A stretch of DNA of 64,000 nt, from NCBI RefSeq assembly GCF_000308755.1, contig NZ_BAGF01000040.1, positions 1 to 64,000 of the forward strand. The letters run 5' to 3'. The position numbers were made by a program, and so were the translations under genes. Below the pieces are notes generated by a model. The model ran no database searches. It was not told where the DNA came from and saw nothing but the letters and a program-made list of their open reading frames with translations. Each line of letters begins with the position of its first letter. Within the stretch, counting starts at the first letter, position 1. The stretch is from Nocardia pneumoniae NBRC 100136. Its GTDB lineage: Bacteria > Actinomycetota > Actinomycetes > Mycobacteriales > Mycobacteriaceae. Below are positions 9,437-18,270 of this stretch, one piece after another.

Positions 9437-9468
9437 ATACACAAATGTATTCGATACGGAAACGTATC
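9437..9468. promoter_or_regulatory. Twin TetR operators
   Basis: Two perfect inverted repeats with 4-nt spacers: ATACAcaaaTGTAT (9437-9450) and GATACGgaaaCGTATC (9453-9468). Their centres are 17 bp apart. They start 38 bp upstream of the tetR ATG at 9399. The region is AT-rich against its surroundings, so it may also hold the -10 element. Binding by the adjacent TetR is inferred from position. Confidence 0.6.
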
Positions 9469-9577
9469 AGAACTGCTTACGGGGTGGGGCCGAAATCGCC
9501 GAGTAGGGTGAGTCCGATGCGTCCGGCCTGGTCGGATGCCCGGTCCGGTGGAGCCGATCGTGGGAGGTGATCCGACG

Positions 9578-9808
9578 ATGAGCGAGCGAACGATCAGCAC
9601 AGCCGAGTACTTGCTCCTGGCGGAGTCGAGCGCGGCGAGGTGGGGGCATGAGTGAGGGCAGCGAGCTGACGATGGACACGGGCCAGTACTTGGCTCGTGC
9701 TGGAGCCGGGCGTCGGTGGGGTGGGGGCATGAGTGAGGGCGGCGAGCTGACGATGGACACAGCCGAGCGTTCGCTCGTGGCGGAGGCGAGCGCTGGCGAG
9801 GGGCAGGC
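9578..9808 (+). repeat. Tandem repeat of small coupled reading frames
   Basis: Three imperfect direct copies of a 70-81-bp unit begin at 9578, 9648 and 9729. A fourth unit start at 9809 is the ATG of the alcohol dehydrogenase gene. Each begins ATGAGYGAG; the second and third are preceded by GTGGGGGC. Copy 1 encodes 25 aa (MSERTISTAEYLL...). Copies 2 and 3 are 81 bp apart and in frame, giving one 54-aa reading frame (MSEGSELTMDTG...) whose TGA overlaps the dehydrogenase ATG. It is either a translated leader array or a dispersed repeat that supplies start sites. Confidence 0.65.
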
Positions 9809-10843
9809 ATGAGCGAGTTTCGTGGCGGTGCTGCCGAGATGCGCTGCTGGCGGGTGCGCAGTCCCGGTCCGATCGATGCAGGGCCGTTGGACGCGGAGCG
9901 CGCACCGATTCCGGAACCGGCGCACGGCGAGTTGCTGGTCCGTGTGCTCGCCTGCGGAGTGTGCCGGACCGACCTGCACGTGGCCGAGGGTGATCTGCCG
10001 GTGCGCCGTGCGGGCGTGGTGCCGGGGCACGAGGTCGTCGCCGAAGTCGTCGCGCTAGGGGCGGCGACCGAAGGGCACGGGTTCGCCGTCGGGGATCGGG
10101 TAGGCGTCGCCTGGCTGCGGCATACCTGCGGGGAATGCAAGTTCTGCCTGCGCGGAGCCGAAAACCTTTGCCCGCGTTCGGCCTACACCGGCTGGGACGC
10201 CGACGGTGGCTACGCCGAGTTCGCCTGTGTGCCCGCGGCGTACGCGCTGCGTCTGCCCGCCGGTTACACCGATGCCGACACCGCGCCGCTGCTGTGCGCG
10301 GGCATCATCGGATATCGGGCACTGCTGCGGGCGTCCGTGCCGCCGGGCGGTCGGCTGGGGATCTACGGTTTCGGCGGCAGCGCTCATATCGCCGCTCAGG
10401 TCGCCGCCGCGCGTGGCGCAGAAGTGCACGTGATGACGCGCGATGCCGCCGCACGCGAACTCGCGACCGCCCTCGGCGCGGCGTCGGTCCAAGGCGCCGC
10501 CGATCCGCCTCCGGTGCAGCTGGATTCGGCGATCCTGTTCGCACCGGTCGGGGAATTGGTGCCGCCCGCGCTGGCGGCGCTCGATCGCGGTGGGGTTCTC
10601 GCCATCGCGGGCATCCACCTCAGCGACATCCCCCCGCTGAACTACCAGCGGCATCTATTCCAGGAGCGAGAGATTCGCTCGGTGACGGCCAACACCCGCG
10701 CCGACGCCCGCGAATTCCTCGCTTTCGCCGGTGAACACCGAATACATCTGACCACGCACGGGTACTCCCTGGACATGGCCGATCGGGCGCTGAGCGATCT
10801 GGCGCACGGACGATTCACGGGCGCAGCGGTTCTCGTTCCGTAG
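9809..10843 (+). CDS. Zinc-type alcohol dehydrogenase
   Basis: 344-aa medium-chain dehydrogenase similar in length and order to mycobacterial AdhA-type enzymes. It shows the catalytic zinc ligands (Cys of [10 protein letters not shown], then GHEVV), the structural-zinc Cys cluster ([15 protein letters not shown]) and a Rossmann motif ([12 protein letters not shown]). The ATG at 9809 has GAGGGG upstream and overlaps the stop of the preceding repeat frame (ATGA). The first ten residues look repeat-derived, so ATG 9839 (MRCWRV) may be the ancestral start. Substrate unknown. Confidence 0.85.
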   Translation: MSEFRGGAAEMRCWRVRSPGPIDAGPLDAERAPIPEPAHGELLVRVLACGVCRTDLHVAEGDLPVRRAGVVPGHEVVAEVVALGAATEGHGFAVGDRVGVAWLRHTCGECKFCLRGAENLCPRSAYTGWDADGGYAEFACVPAAYALRLPAGYTDADTAPLLCAGIIGYRALLRASVPPGGRLGIYGFGGSAHIAAQVAAARGAEVHVMTRDAAARELATALGAASVQGAADPPPVQLDSAILFAPVGELVPPALAALDRGGVLAIAGIHLSDIPPLNYQRHLFQEREIRSVTANTRADAREFLAFAGEHRIHLTTHGYSLDMADRALSDLAHGRFTGAAVLVP

Positions 10844-10930
10844 GCGGGCAGAGCACGATTCGGCGCTGAGTCCGTATCGGTCGGGTCGCATTCCTTGACG
10901 GAGTTCGGAGACGTTCTTACCTTCGCGGAT

Positions 10931-10970
10931 ATAGCCGAGCAATTGTCACTGACAACAGTCACTCGGCTAT
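10931..10970. promoter_or_regulatory. Nested inverted repeat before the cutinase gene
   Basis: Outer arms ATAGCCGAG (10931-10939) and CTCGGCTAT (10962-10970) enclose an inner perfect palindrome, TTGTCA-c-TGACAA (10943-10955). There is no U-run, so a simple intrinsic terminator is unlikely. It lies 30 bp upstream of the cutinase ATG, where it could be a regulator site or a 5'-leader hairpin. Confidence 0.45.
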
Positions 10971-11000
10971 CTCACAACGGCGTGAGTGTAGGTGAGTACG

Positions 11001-11657
11001 ATGGCCAACCGGAAGGTAATTCATTTCGAAAAGTGGCGTGTGGTAAGGGCATTCGCTGTGCTGCTGCTCGTCGCGGGGATCGGGGCGGCGACCGGCTTGC
11101 ACGCATGGGCGATGCCATGCGCGGCAGTCGATGTCGTCGTCGCCAGAGGCACCCATGAACCCGGATATCTGGGTGCGGTGGTGGGCGACCCGCTCTATGA
11201 CGCTCTGCAACAAGCACTTCCGGTCAGTTCGCAGTCCTACCGCGTGGACTACCCCGCGGATCTGCTCGTTCCGTCGTCGATCGGCCGGGGCACCCAGGAC
11301 ATGACCGCCCACGTACTGTGGCAAGCCGCGATGTGTCCGGACCAGCGGTTCGTCCTGGTCGGCTTCTCGCAGGGGGCCGTCGTGGCGCACGGGGTGCTCG
11401 GCACCGGTGTCGTGACCGCGCTGGGCGGTATCCACTCGCTTCCAGGGGAGCTGGAATCCCGGGTGGCGGCGGTGCTGCTGTTCGGCGACCCTGTCCACCT
11501 GCTCGGCTGGAGCGTGCCCGAGCATTACGCTTGGCGGACCGGAAACTACTGCACCAGTGGTGATCCGGTCTGCGAGGGCGGTATCCATCCGGCCGCGCAC
11601 ACGAACTACGGATGGGCGATGTGGCCTGCCGTGCAGTTCGCCGCATCCCGGGTGTGA
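11001..11657 (+). CDS. Secreted cutinase-family serine esterase
   Basis: 218-aa alpha/beta-hydrolase of the cutinase family, which cleaves ester bonds in cutin, lipids or phospholipids outside the cell. An N-terminal signal sequence (FAVLLLVAGIGAATGLHAWA) precedes the mature domain. The nucleophile is Ser123 in GFSQG, the acid is probably Asp in CTSGDPVCEGG, and the base His is in AAHTNYG. Conserved Cys residues could form two disulfides. Start at the ATG at 11001 with AGGTGAG 4 bp upstream; GTG 10992 is an alternative. Mycolate bacteria carry several such paralogues. Confidence 0.88.
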   Translation: MANRKVIHFEKWRVVRAFAVLLLVAGIGAATGLHAWAMPCAAVDVVVARGTHEPGYLGAVVGDPLYDALQQALPVSSQSYRVDYPADLLVPSSIGRGTQDMTAHVLWQAAMCPDQRFVLVGFSQGAVVAHGVLGTGVVTALGGIHSLPGELESRVAAVLLFGDPVHLLGWSVPEHYAWRTGNYCTSGDPVCEGGIHPAAHTNYGWAMWPAVQFAASRV

Positions 11658-11678
11658 ATCCGCAGAACCGGGGAATCC

Positions 11679-11714
11679 GCGGTTGGCGGCCGCCCAAGGG
11701 CGGCCGCCAACCGC
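11679..11714. terminator. Bidirectional hairpin terminator
   Basis: Perfect 17-bp stem, GCGGTTGGCGGCCGCCC / complement, with a 2-nt loop at 11696-11697. It sits between the converging cutinase (stop 11657) and AcrA1-like (stop 11725) genes. There is no U-tract, which is common for actinobacterial terminators. Confidence 0.75.
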
Positions 11715-11724
11715 TACGGCGTGC

Positions 11725-13758
11725 CTACCACTGCAACCCCGGGACGACGCGGGCGACGCGCGCCGCGGGGGCGGGCAGGGCCATGAGCGGCATGAAAACC
11801 GGGGCCAGCGCGGACAACGGGCTGCGGTCGGCTGCGTCGTCCGACGCGGCGGTTGCCGCATCCGCCGACTCGGGCTTGCGGTCGCCTTGTGCCGCACGCG
11901 ATTCGCCGAACATCCGGAAGCCTTGGTGCAGGATCTGCCGCTTGACCGACGGCATCAGCAGCTCGACCGCTTGGGCGAAGGTGCCGACCGGCGTGTCGAT
12001 GCGGTGCGGGCGATCCTCCAGCGCGCGGATCACGATGGCGGCGGCCTGCTCCGGGTCGGGGACCGGAAGCGAGCGGTACAGGTCGGTCGGCGCGATCATC
12101 GGCGTGCGCACCAGCGGCATCCGCACCGAGGTGAAGGTGATTCCGGCATCCCGGTTCTCGACCGCGGCGATCTCGCTGAAGTTGTCCAGCGCCGACTTGC
12201 TCGCCACGTACGCGGCGAACCGGGGCACCTTGGTCTGCACCGCGATCGAGGAGATGTTGACCACGTGCCCGAACCGGCGCGCCCGCATCGACGGCAGCAG
12301 GCCGAGGATGAGCCGCACGGCGCCGAAGTAGTTCACCGCCATGGTGCGCTCGAAATCGTGCATGCGGTCGGTGGAGTTGAGCACCGAGCGGCGGATCGAG
12401 CGGCCCGCGTTGTTCACCAGGTAGTCGACGTGACCGTGGTCGTCGAGCACGCACTGCACGAGCTTCTCGACCGCTTCGGAATCGGTGATGTCGCACGGAT
12501 AGGTATGTGCCACACCGCCTTCCGCGCGCACGGCCTCGGCGGCGGCGGCCAAGTCGTCGTGCCCTCGGGCGACCATGAGCACGGTGGCGCCGCGCCGGGC
12601 GACCGCGTGCGCGGTGGCCAGGCCGATCCCGGAGGACGCGCCGGTGATCAGCACGACGCGGCCGGCCAGCGGGTCACCCTTGACCGACACGCGACCGCGC
12701 TGCGGATCGAGGTGCTCGCGCCAGTACTGCCACAGACGCTCGGCGTAGCTGTCGAACGACGGCACGGTCAGGCCGGCGGCGCGCAGCTGGGCACGGGTGG
12801 AATCGCTGATGAACTCCGCGGAGAACGACGTGTGCGGAGCGACCTCGGCCGGAATGCCCAACTGCTCCAGCAGGAAATCGCGCATGGCGGGCACACCGGG
12901 GATGTGCGCGAGCCCGCTGAGCGCCAGACCGCTGCCCGGCACCGTGCCGATGCCGGTCGGAGCGCCCGCCGCCGCGGCGAGTGCGCCGTAGATCTCGCTG
13001 AACGGCTGCGGCTCCGGGTTGACCAGGTGGAAGGTGCGGCCGTCCAGGCCGGGACGGCGGATCAGTTCCACCATGGCGGCCGAAACGTAGTCGACCGGAA
13101 CGATATTGGTCGCGCCGAGATCGGGCAGCGGCATCGGCAGGTCGGACGGCAGCGCGCCGAGCTTCGCGATGGCGCTGAAGAAGTAGTACGGGCCGTCGAT
13201 CTTGTCCATCTCGCCGGTGCGGGAATCGCCCACGATGATGGCGGGCCGGTACACCCGCCACCGCACGCCGCGCGATTCGCGCACGAGCTTCTCGGCGGCG
13301 AACTTGGTGCGGTGATACGGCGAGGTCAGTCGCTGTCCGAGGTCGAAGTCCTCTTCGAAGAACTTGCCTTTGTAGTCGCCCGCCACCGCGACGGATGACA
13401 CGTGGTGCAGCACGGCGCCCAGCTCGCGGGCCAACGCCAGCACCGAGCGGGTGCCGGTGACGTTGGCGGCGTGGGCGGTGTCCTCGTCGGCGGTCATGTC
13501 GTAGACGGCGCCCAGGTGGATGACGTGGTCGGCGCGCGGCGCTTCGCAGGCCAGACCCAGGCCGTCGGCGGTGAGATCGCCGATCAGCGCGTAGACGCGT
13601 TCCGCGCCGTGCCAGCCGGACGCGACCTCGGTGAATTTCGCCAGCGACGTCTCGCGCACCAGCACGTGGACGATCGCCTCGGAATCGTGCTCCAGGAGAT
13701 CTTGAACGACCCGCCTCCCCAGGAATCCCGTTCCGCCCGTCACGATGTAGGTAGCCAT
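11725..13758 (-). CDS. acrA1: Fatty acyl-CoA reductase, double-SDR AcrA1 type
   Basis: 677-aa fusion of two SDR domains, the architecture of mycobacterial Rv3391/AcrA1. The N-terminal extended SDR begins IVTGGTGFLG, has an active-site YHRTK, and resembles thioester reductases that release aldehydes from acyl-CoA. The C-terminal classical SDR (TGASSGIG near residue 370, NNAG, YVASK) would reduce the aldehyde. The product is probably a fatty alcohol for wax or storage lipids, by family knowledge. Start at the ATG at 13758 after AGGAGAAG. A TetR-like palindrome lies 137 bp upstream. Confidence 0.85.
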   Translation of the reverse strand: MATYIVTGGTGFLGRRVVQDLLEHDSEAIVHVLVRETSLAKFTEVASGWHGAERVYALIGDLTADGLGLACEAPRADHVIHLGAVYDMTADEDTAHAANVTGTRSVLALARELGAVLHHVSSVAVAGDYKGKFFEEDFDLGQRLTSPYHRTKFAAEKLVRESRGVRWRVYRPAIIVGDSRTGEMDKIDGPYYFFSAIAKLGALPSDLPMPLPDLGATNIVPVDYVSAAMVELIRRPGLDGRTFHLVNPEPQPFSEIYGALAAAAGAPTGIGTVPGSGLALSGLAHIPGVPAMRDFLLEQLGIPAEVAPHTSFSAEFISDSTRAQLRAAGLTVPSFDSYAERLWQYWREHLDPQRGRVSVKGDPLAGRVVLITGASSGIGLATAHAVARRGATVLMVARGHDDLAAAAEAVRAEGGVAHTYPCDITDSEAVEKLVQCVLDDHGHVDYLVNNAGRSIRRSVLNSTDRMHDFERTMAVNYFGAVRLILGLLPSMRARRFGHVVNISSIAVQTKVPRFAAYVASKSALDNFSEIAAVENRDAGITFTSVRMPLVRTPMIAPTDLYRSLPVPDPEQAAAIVIRALEDRPHRIDTPVGTFAQAVELLMPSVKRQILHQGFRMFGESRAAQGDRKPESADAATAASDDAADRSPLSALAPVFMPLMALPAPAARVARVVPGLQW

Positions 13759-13894
13759 CGCACTTCTCCTGCCGTTCAATCGAACCATGTTGGGGCACAA
13801 GTCATCCGGCATGCGGCAGTGAATGCGGAGAGCTGTGATCCGGCCCTCGGTAAGAGTCCGTCGGGCCGAAGTAGGAACACCTTCGTCCTGACTT

Positions 13895-13910
13895 ATTACT
13901 GAACAGTAAT
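13895..13910. promoter_or_regulatory. TetR-type palindrome upstream of acrA1
   Basis: Perfect inverted repeat ATTACTG-aa-CAGTAAT. The core TTACTGnnCAGTAA is of the kind bound by TetR-family repressors. It lies in the 316-bp spacer before the acrA1-like start and the only identified gene it could serve is acrA1. No tetR gene is adjacent, so a regulator would act in trans. Nothing else was recognised in the spacer. Confidence 0.5.
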
Positions 13911-14074
13911 CGACCGCGTGGGCCACCGGCAAGCGATCATGACCCGTTCGGCCTGTGGGACTGGTCACCGTATGCGCAGGTCAAACGGTATGTGTTACAA
14001 AGATTTCCAGTTACCGTGATTCTGGTCGAGTGTCCAGCAACTTGGTAGCGTCCGCCGTGGCTACTTCCACTCGG

Positions 14075-15775
14075 CTACTTCCTCTCGACGCGGGCGGGCG
14101 GCGCCCGCAGCGGCGGCTTGTCGCGCAGGAAGGCTTCGAAGGCGTCCACGTCGGTCGGGCCCGCCGTGGGGTCGGTGCCTTCGGTGAAGACGGTGAACCC
14201 GTCGCCGCCCGAGGCGAGGAAGCTGTTGGTGGTGATGCGGTAGGTGGCGACGGGGTTGAGCGGCTGGCCCGCGACGCGGACGCTGTCCGCGATCACCTTC
14301 GCGCCCGGGGGAGCGGCGTCGGAGTAGGCATAGGTCAGACCGGCGGTGGACAGGACCGTCGGCTTGCCCGGATTGTTCCACTGCTGTTCCAGCAGGCGCA
14401 GGATCTGGCCGCCGGTCAGCGTGAGCGTGACGACCTGGTTGCCGAATGGTTGAACGGTGAAGATGTCGCCGTAGGTGATCGGTCCCTGCTTCAGATCGGC
14501 GCGCACACCGCCGGGGTTCATGAACGCGGCGACGGCCGCGGCCGGGCCCGCGGTGACCGACAGCATGGAGTCGGCGATCACGTCGCCCAGCGGCGAGGCG
14601 CCCGCGGGGCCGGGGCCGTGCGGGAGAGCGTCGGCGGCCGCGCCGACGACTCGGCCGGCGCGCGGCCGGGCCTGCTCGGCGTAGAAGTCGATGAGCGCGG
14701 TCGTCCGATCGTCCGGCGTCACTTCCCGGGACACCACTCGGTTGACCGCGGAAGCCTGGACGCCGTCGGCACCGAAACGCAGCGTGATGTCGCTGATCAA
14801 CCGCCCGTACGAGGCCGCCTGGGTGACCACCTTGCCGCCGATGACGCACACGTAGGGCTGATGGCTGTGGCCGGTGATCACCGCGCGCACCGCCGGGTCG
14901 ACCCGCTCGGCCAGCCCGGTGACGTTCGGCGTGATGTTCGCGCATCCGTTGTAGTCCAACGGCGCGTCCCGCTCCGGCCGCTGGGAGCCGCCGTCGTGCA
15001 CCAGCGCCACGATCGCTTCGGCGCCCGCCGCCTTCATCTCCGGCACGTAACGGTTGACGGCGGCCGCTTGGTCGCCGAAGAGGTATCCCCGAATGCCCTC
15101 CGGCAGCACGATTTGCGCCGTCTCCGGCGTGACGGTTCCGATCACGCCGATCTTGTGCCCGCCCACCTCGAGCAATGTCCACGGGCGCAGCGCGGACGGC
15201 AGGTTGCCCTGGGCGTCGGCGACGTTGGCGGCCAAGTACGGGAATCGCGCGCCGGTGAAGGGTGCGCCGGGAGAACATCCGTCCACCGCGCAGCCGCCCT
15301 GCTGCAGCCGCGCCAACTCCAGGGCGCCGTCGTCGAATTCGTGATTGCCGACCGCGGACGCGGCCACTCCGACGCTGTTCAGGAAGGTGATCGTGGGCTC
15401 GTCATGGAACAGCCCCGAAACCAAGGGGCTCGCTCCGATGTTGTCTCCGGCCGCCAGCACGACGCTCGCCGGATAGGCGGCCTTCAGTCGCGCCAGATGG
15501 GTGGCGAGATAGGCCGCGCCACCCGCGTCGTATCCCGCGACCTTTCCCGCGGACCCGCTCGGCGGCTGCAAGTTTCCGTGCAGGTCGTTGAAGCCGAACA
15601 GATGCACCTCGTCGGGCTGCGCGGGACGCAGATCGTTCGTCGAGATCAGCGGCACGATCGGCGGCGCCGACGAGGCGGAACCCGTGCTCGGATCGGACGC
15701 TGTGCCACAGCCTCCGACCAGACCCACACCGACAAGACCGGCAAGAATCACCGCGATGCGACGGCGCGCTCTCAT
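14075..15775 (-). CDS. 5'-nucleotidase/metallophosphatase lipoprotein
   Basis: 566-aa exported enzyme of the UshA/5'-nucleotidase family that dephosphorylates nucleotides or related esters outside the membrane. A lipobox VGGC places the lipid-modified Cys at residue 23. The metallophosphoesterase domain shows FNDLHGN, AGDNIGASP, AVGNHEFDDG and ITGHSHQP. The C-terminal 5'-nucleotidase domain has NPGGVRADL and ASGGDGF for substrate binding. Start at the ATG at 15775. It could supply phosphate or nucleosides; substrate range is not visible. Confidence 0.9.
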   Translation of the reverse strand: MRARRRIAVILAGLVGVGLVGGCGTASDPSTGSASSAPPIVPLISTNDLRPAQPDEVHLFGFNDLHGNLQPPSGSAGKVAGYDAGGAAYLATHLARLKAAYPASVVLAAGDNIGASPLVSGLFHDEPTITFLNSVGVAASAVGNHEFDDGALELARLQQGGCAVDGCSPGAPFTGARFPYLAANVADAQGNLPSALRPWTLLEVGGHKIGVIGTVTPETAQIVLPEGIRGYLFGDQAAAVNRYVPEMKAAGAEAIVALVHDGGSQRPERDAPLDYNGCANITPNVTGLAERVDPAVRAVITGHSHQPYVCVIGGKVVTQAASYGRLISDITLRFGADGVQASAVNRVVSREVTPDDRTTALIDFYAEQARPRAGRVVGAAADALPHGPGPAGASPLGDVIADSMLSVTAGPAAAVAAFMNPGGVRADLKQGPITYGDIFTVQPFGNQVVTLTLTGGQILRLLEQQWNNPGKPTVLSTAGLTYAYSDAAPPGAKVIADSVRVAGQPLNPVATYRITTNSFLASGGDGFTVFTEGTDPTAGPTDVDAFEAFLRDKPPLRAPPARVERK

Positions 15776-15846
15776 GCCACGACTGTCCCATGTCCGGCGC
15801 GTCCGCGCACGACAGCCGGAAATACCAGCGCCGCAGGGCAATGCGG

Positions 15847-16503
15847 CTATTGGGCGGCGGGGAACTCCTCGGCCAGGTCCTGGAACATCGCGGTGTTCAT
15901 CGCGAAGGCGCGCTTGCCCTCGTCGAGCACGCGGCGGCGCTCCAGATCGTCGAGCGGCAGGCGGTCGAGCAGGCCGCGGTATTCCCGCTTGAACGCCGCG
16001 GGATTGCCGACGCCGTCGAAGACGTAGAAGCGGACGCCGTCGCCGCGGTGCGGCAGGTTCCACAGCTTCTCCGCGGTGCCCCGGATGACCTGTCCGCCGG
16101 ACAGATCGCCGAGGTAGCGGGTGTAGTGGTGGGCGATGTAGCCCGCGGGCCAGTCGCGGGCGCACTCGTCGATGCGCTCGGCGTAGGCGGCGGTCGCGGG
16201 CAGCGGTTCCAGGCCGCTGCGCCAGTCGGGGCCGATGAGATGGGTGAGGTCACGCTCCAGTTCGGCGGTACGGGCGAGTTCGGGCCGGATGAACGGTCCG
16301 GCGATGGGGTCGTCAACCAGGGTGTCCCAGCGCCGCTCCAGCGCGCGGTAGACGAACCAGAGTTGACCGGTGTAGCGGTGATAGGAGTCGACGCCGAGGG
16401 CTCCGCCGAGCATGTCGCTCATGAACCGCGAGTTCTCCGCCTCCGCATGCTGATCCGCGGTGGCGGTGCGGATCTGTGTCGAGAACGGTACTGCTTCCGA
16501 CAT
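15847..16503 (-). CDS. Heme oxygenase (biliverdin-producing)
   Basis: 218-aa heme oxygenase, close in length to corynebacterial HmuO. It degrades heme to biliverdin, CO and free iron. The axial histidine lies in TATADQHAEAE near the N-terminus, and the distal helix carries the signature GDLSGGQ. Start at the ATG at 16503, behind GAGGTGG; an ATG at 16518 is the alternative. No heme-uptake genes are next to it. Iron-dependent control is likely from family knowledge, but no clear iron box was seen. Confidence 0.92.
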   Translation of the reverse strand: MSEAVPFSTQIRTATADQHAEAENSRFMSDMLGGALGVDSYHRYTGQLWFVYRALERRWDTLVDDPIAGPFIRPELARTAELERDLTHLIGPDWRSGLEPLPATAAYAERIDECARDWPAGYIAHHYTRYLGDLSGGQVIRGTAEKLWNLPHRGDGVRFYVFDGVGNPAAFKREYRGLLDRLPLDDLERRRVLDEGKRAFAMNTAMFQDLAEEFPAAQ

Positions 16504-16609
16504 GCCGAACCACCTCACCTCAGACCGGGGCCGCTGTCGACTTCGGCGACCCTGACCAACTCGATTAGAGGGTACCGGCCGTGCGTCGGCCGCGCAGTCA
16601 CCTCGCGGC

Positions 16610-18130
16610 TCACGGCGTGGGCGCCGGGCGGCGGCGACGCCGGACGATCGGGCGCCGCAGCGAGCCGAACCGGCGCAGTATCGGTGGTCTGCGCACGGTG
16701 CGGTCGAACCACTCGCCGAGGGTGACGCCCGCCGCCAGCGCGCAGCCGATGCCGAACGCCGAGAGCAGCTGATTGGCTCCGATCAGCAGTTCGTCGTTGA
16801 GCAATGCGGACAGACCGCGGTAGACCTTGAGGCCGGGTAGCAGCGGGGTGATGCCCGCGACCGCGACCACCAGCGGGGGCGTCAGCGCCCGGCGGGCCAT
16901 CAGACCACCGGCCAGGCCGACCAGCGTCGCGGCGACGCCGGTGGAGATCACCGGACCGAACCCGGCGTTCTGCGCGAGCAGGAAGCAGATGGTGCCCGCC
17001 GCGCCGCTGCCCGCGGCCGCGGCGAGCGCACGGCGTTCGGCGTAGCAGGCGAGCGCGAACGCCAGCGCCGCCAGGGCGCCCGCCACGATCTTCACCGGCA
17101 GGTCGGTGATGTCGCGCGCGGAGGTGAGGTAGACCGGTGGCACGGTGACATCGAGGAGATCGGCGATGCGCAGCGTGAGCGCGATGCCCGCGATGATGCC
17201 GCCGGTCATCATCATCACCTCGAGCATGCGGGCCGTCGCGGTGATGGGGGCGCCGGTGATCGCGTCCTGTACCGCGCCGACCAGTTGCAATCCGCTGAGC
17301 AGCACGGTGATTCCCGCCGCGATGATCAGCGTGGGGTCGACGTCGATGCGCAGCCGCGCGGCCAGACCGGCCAGCACGAGCGCCGGAATCGCCGCGATCG
17401 CCCCGCCCACCATGTGCTGGAAGAAGAACGGCAGTCCGTAGCGATTGAGCACGCGGTTGGTGCGGTCGATCGCCGCGGTGGTGGCGAAGCTGACCGCGGC
17501 GACGACCGCGCCGCCGCCGAGCAGCGCGGCGATCGCCGCCGCCATGAGCGACCACGCGGCGGTGGCGGTCCACCGGCGGTAGGGGTGCGGCGCCGAGGTG
17601 ATCGCGTCGAGCGCGGCGCGGGCCTGGTCCGGTGGGACCACTTCGTTGCGGATGCGGCGGGTGAGCCGGTCCACGGCGGCGAGCCGGGTGAAGTCCAGGG
17701 CGCGGTAGTGCACGATCCGCATGGTGCTGGCCGGTGGCAGCTCGGGTCCGCGGTCGGCCCAGATCCGGATGGCGTCGTAGGTGACGTCGACGCTGCACCG
17801 GGACAGGCCGTAGGTGGCGGCGATGAAACGGACCGCCGTGGTGGTGTCCACCACACCGGTGCCCGAGGCGAGCACCACCTCGCCGACCCGGACCGCCAGG
17901 TCGAGGACCTCGGCGACCCGGGCGTCGTCGGTGAGATCGATCGGCTGCAACGGCGCCGGTGCCGTGACGATGGTGTCCACGGTCGCCTGACGGTCCGCGA
18001 CCAGCAGGCCGACGGCTTGGCTGACAACGGGAATCGGGCGGGCGCGCCGCAGGCGCAACCCGCGACGCCAGCCGAGGTGATCCACCCGGTGGGTGGTGAC
18101 CTCGCCTCCGGTGGATGCGTCAGTAGCCAT
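16610..18130 (-). CDS. Threonine/serine exporter, ThrE family
   Basis: 506-aa membrane protein with the ThrE layout: a cytoplasmic N-terminal region of about 200 residues, then roughly ten hydrophobic helices in two blocks, a five-TM DUF1212-like unit and a ThrE_2-like unit. Corynebacterium ThrE (about 490 aa) exports threonine and serine; the same role is inferred. The tail is Arg-rich and cytoplasmic. Start chosen at the ATG at 18130 (MATDASTGG); an upstream ATG at 18166 is possible. No operon partner is visible. Confidence 0.85.
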   Translation of the reverse strand: MATDASTGGEVTTHRVDHLGWRRGLRLRRARPIPVVSQAVGLLVADRQATVDTIVTAPAPLQPIDLTDDARVAEVLDLAVRVGEVVLASGTGVVDTTTAVRFIAATYGLSRCSVDVTYDAIRIWADRGPELPPASTMRIVHYRALDFTRLAAVDRLTRRIRNEVVPPDQARAALDAITSAPHPYRRWTATAAWSLMAAAIAALLGGGAVVAAVSFATTAAIDRTNRVLNRYGLPFFFQHMVGGAIAAIPALVLAGLAARLRIDVDPTLIIAAGITVLLSGLQLVGAVQDAITGAPITATARMLEVMMMTGGIIAGIALTLRIADLLDVTVPPVYLTSARDITDLPVKIVAGALAALAFALACYAERRALAAAAGSGAAGTICFLLAQNAGFGPVISTGVAATLVGLAGGLMARRALTPPLVVAVAGITPLLPGLKVYRGLSALLNDELLIGANQLLSAFGIGCALAAGVTLGEWFDRTVRRPPILRRFGSLRRPIVRRRRRPAPTP

Positions 18131-18232
18131 GGACGCGAACCTAGTCATCCGGCGTGTCGTTGGCATCCGCGCGTTTCGCAGGCGGGCGTGTCGGTGCAGG
18201 CCGAGCCCTTGGCCGGACCGGGCGAGCCATGG

Positions 18233-18246
18233 TAGAACTTGTTCTA
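18233..18246 (+). promoter_or_regulatory. KstR-like operator
   Basis: Perfect palindrome TAGAAC-tt-GTTCTA. It fits the KstR consensus of mycobacteria and relatives, TnnAACnnGTTnnA. It lies 24 bp upstream of the preferred start of the F420-type oxidoreductase, where bound repressor would block a short-leader promoter. KstR is the TetR repressor of the cholesterol-degradation regulon; control here is inferred from the motif match. Confidence 0.6.
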
Positions 18247-18270
18247 ATTTCGGCGATGGGAGCGCGTACG

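Noticed and set aside
9578..9820. CRISPR-like array
   Set aside because: Units are adjacent and near full-length similar, without unique spacers; they behave as tandem repeats of a small reading frame.
11557..13398. 613-codon plus-strand open frame
   Set aside because: It lies antisense to the AcrA1-like gene, is rich in Arg/His/Gly and has no domain; a GC-rich shadow.
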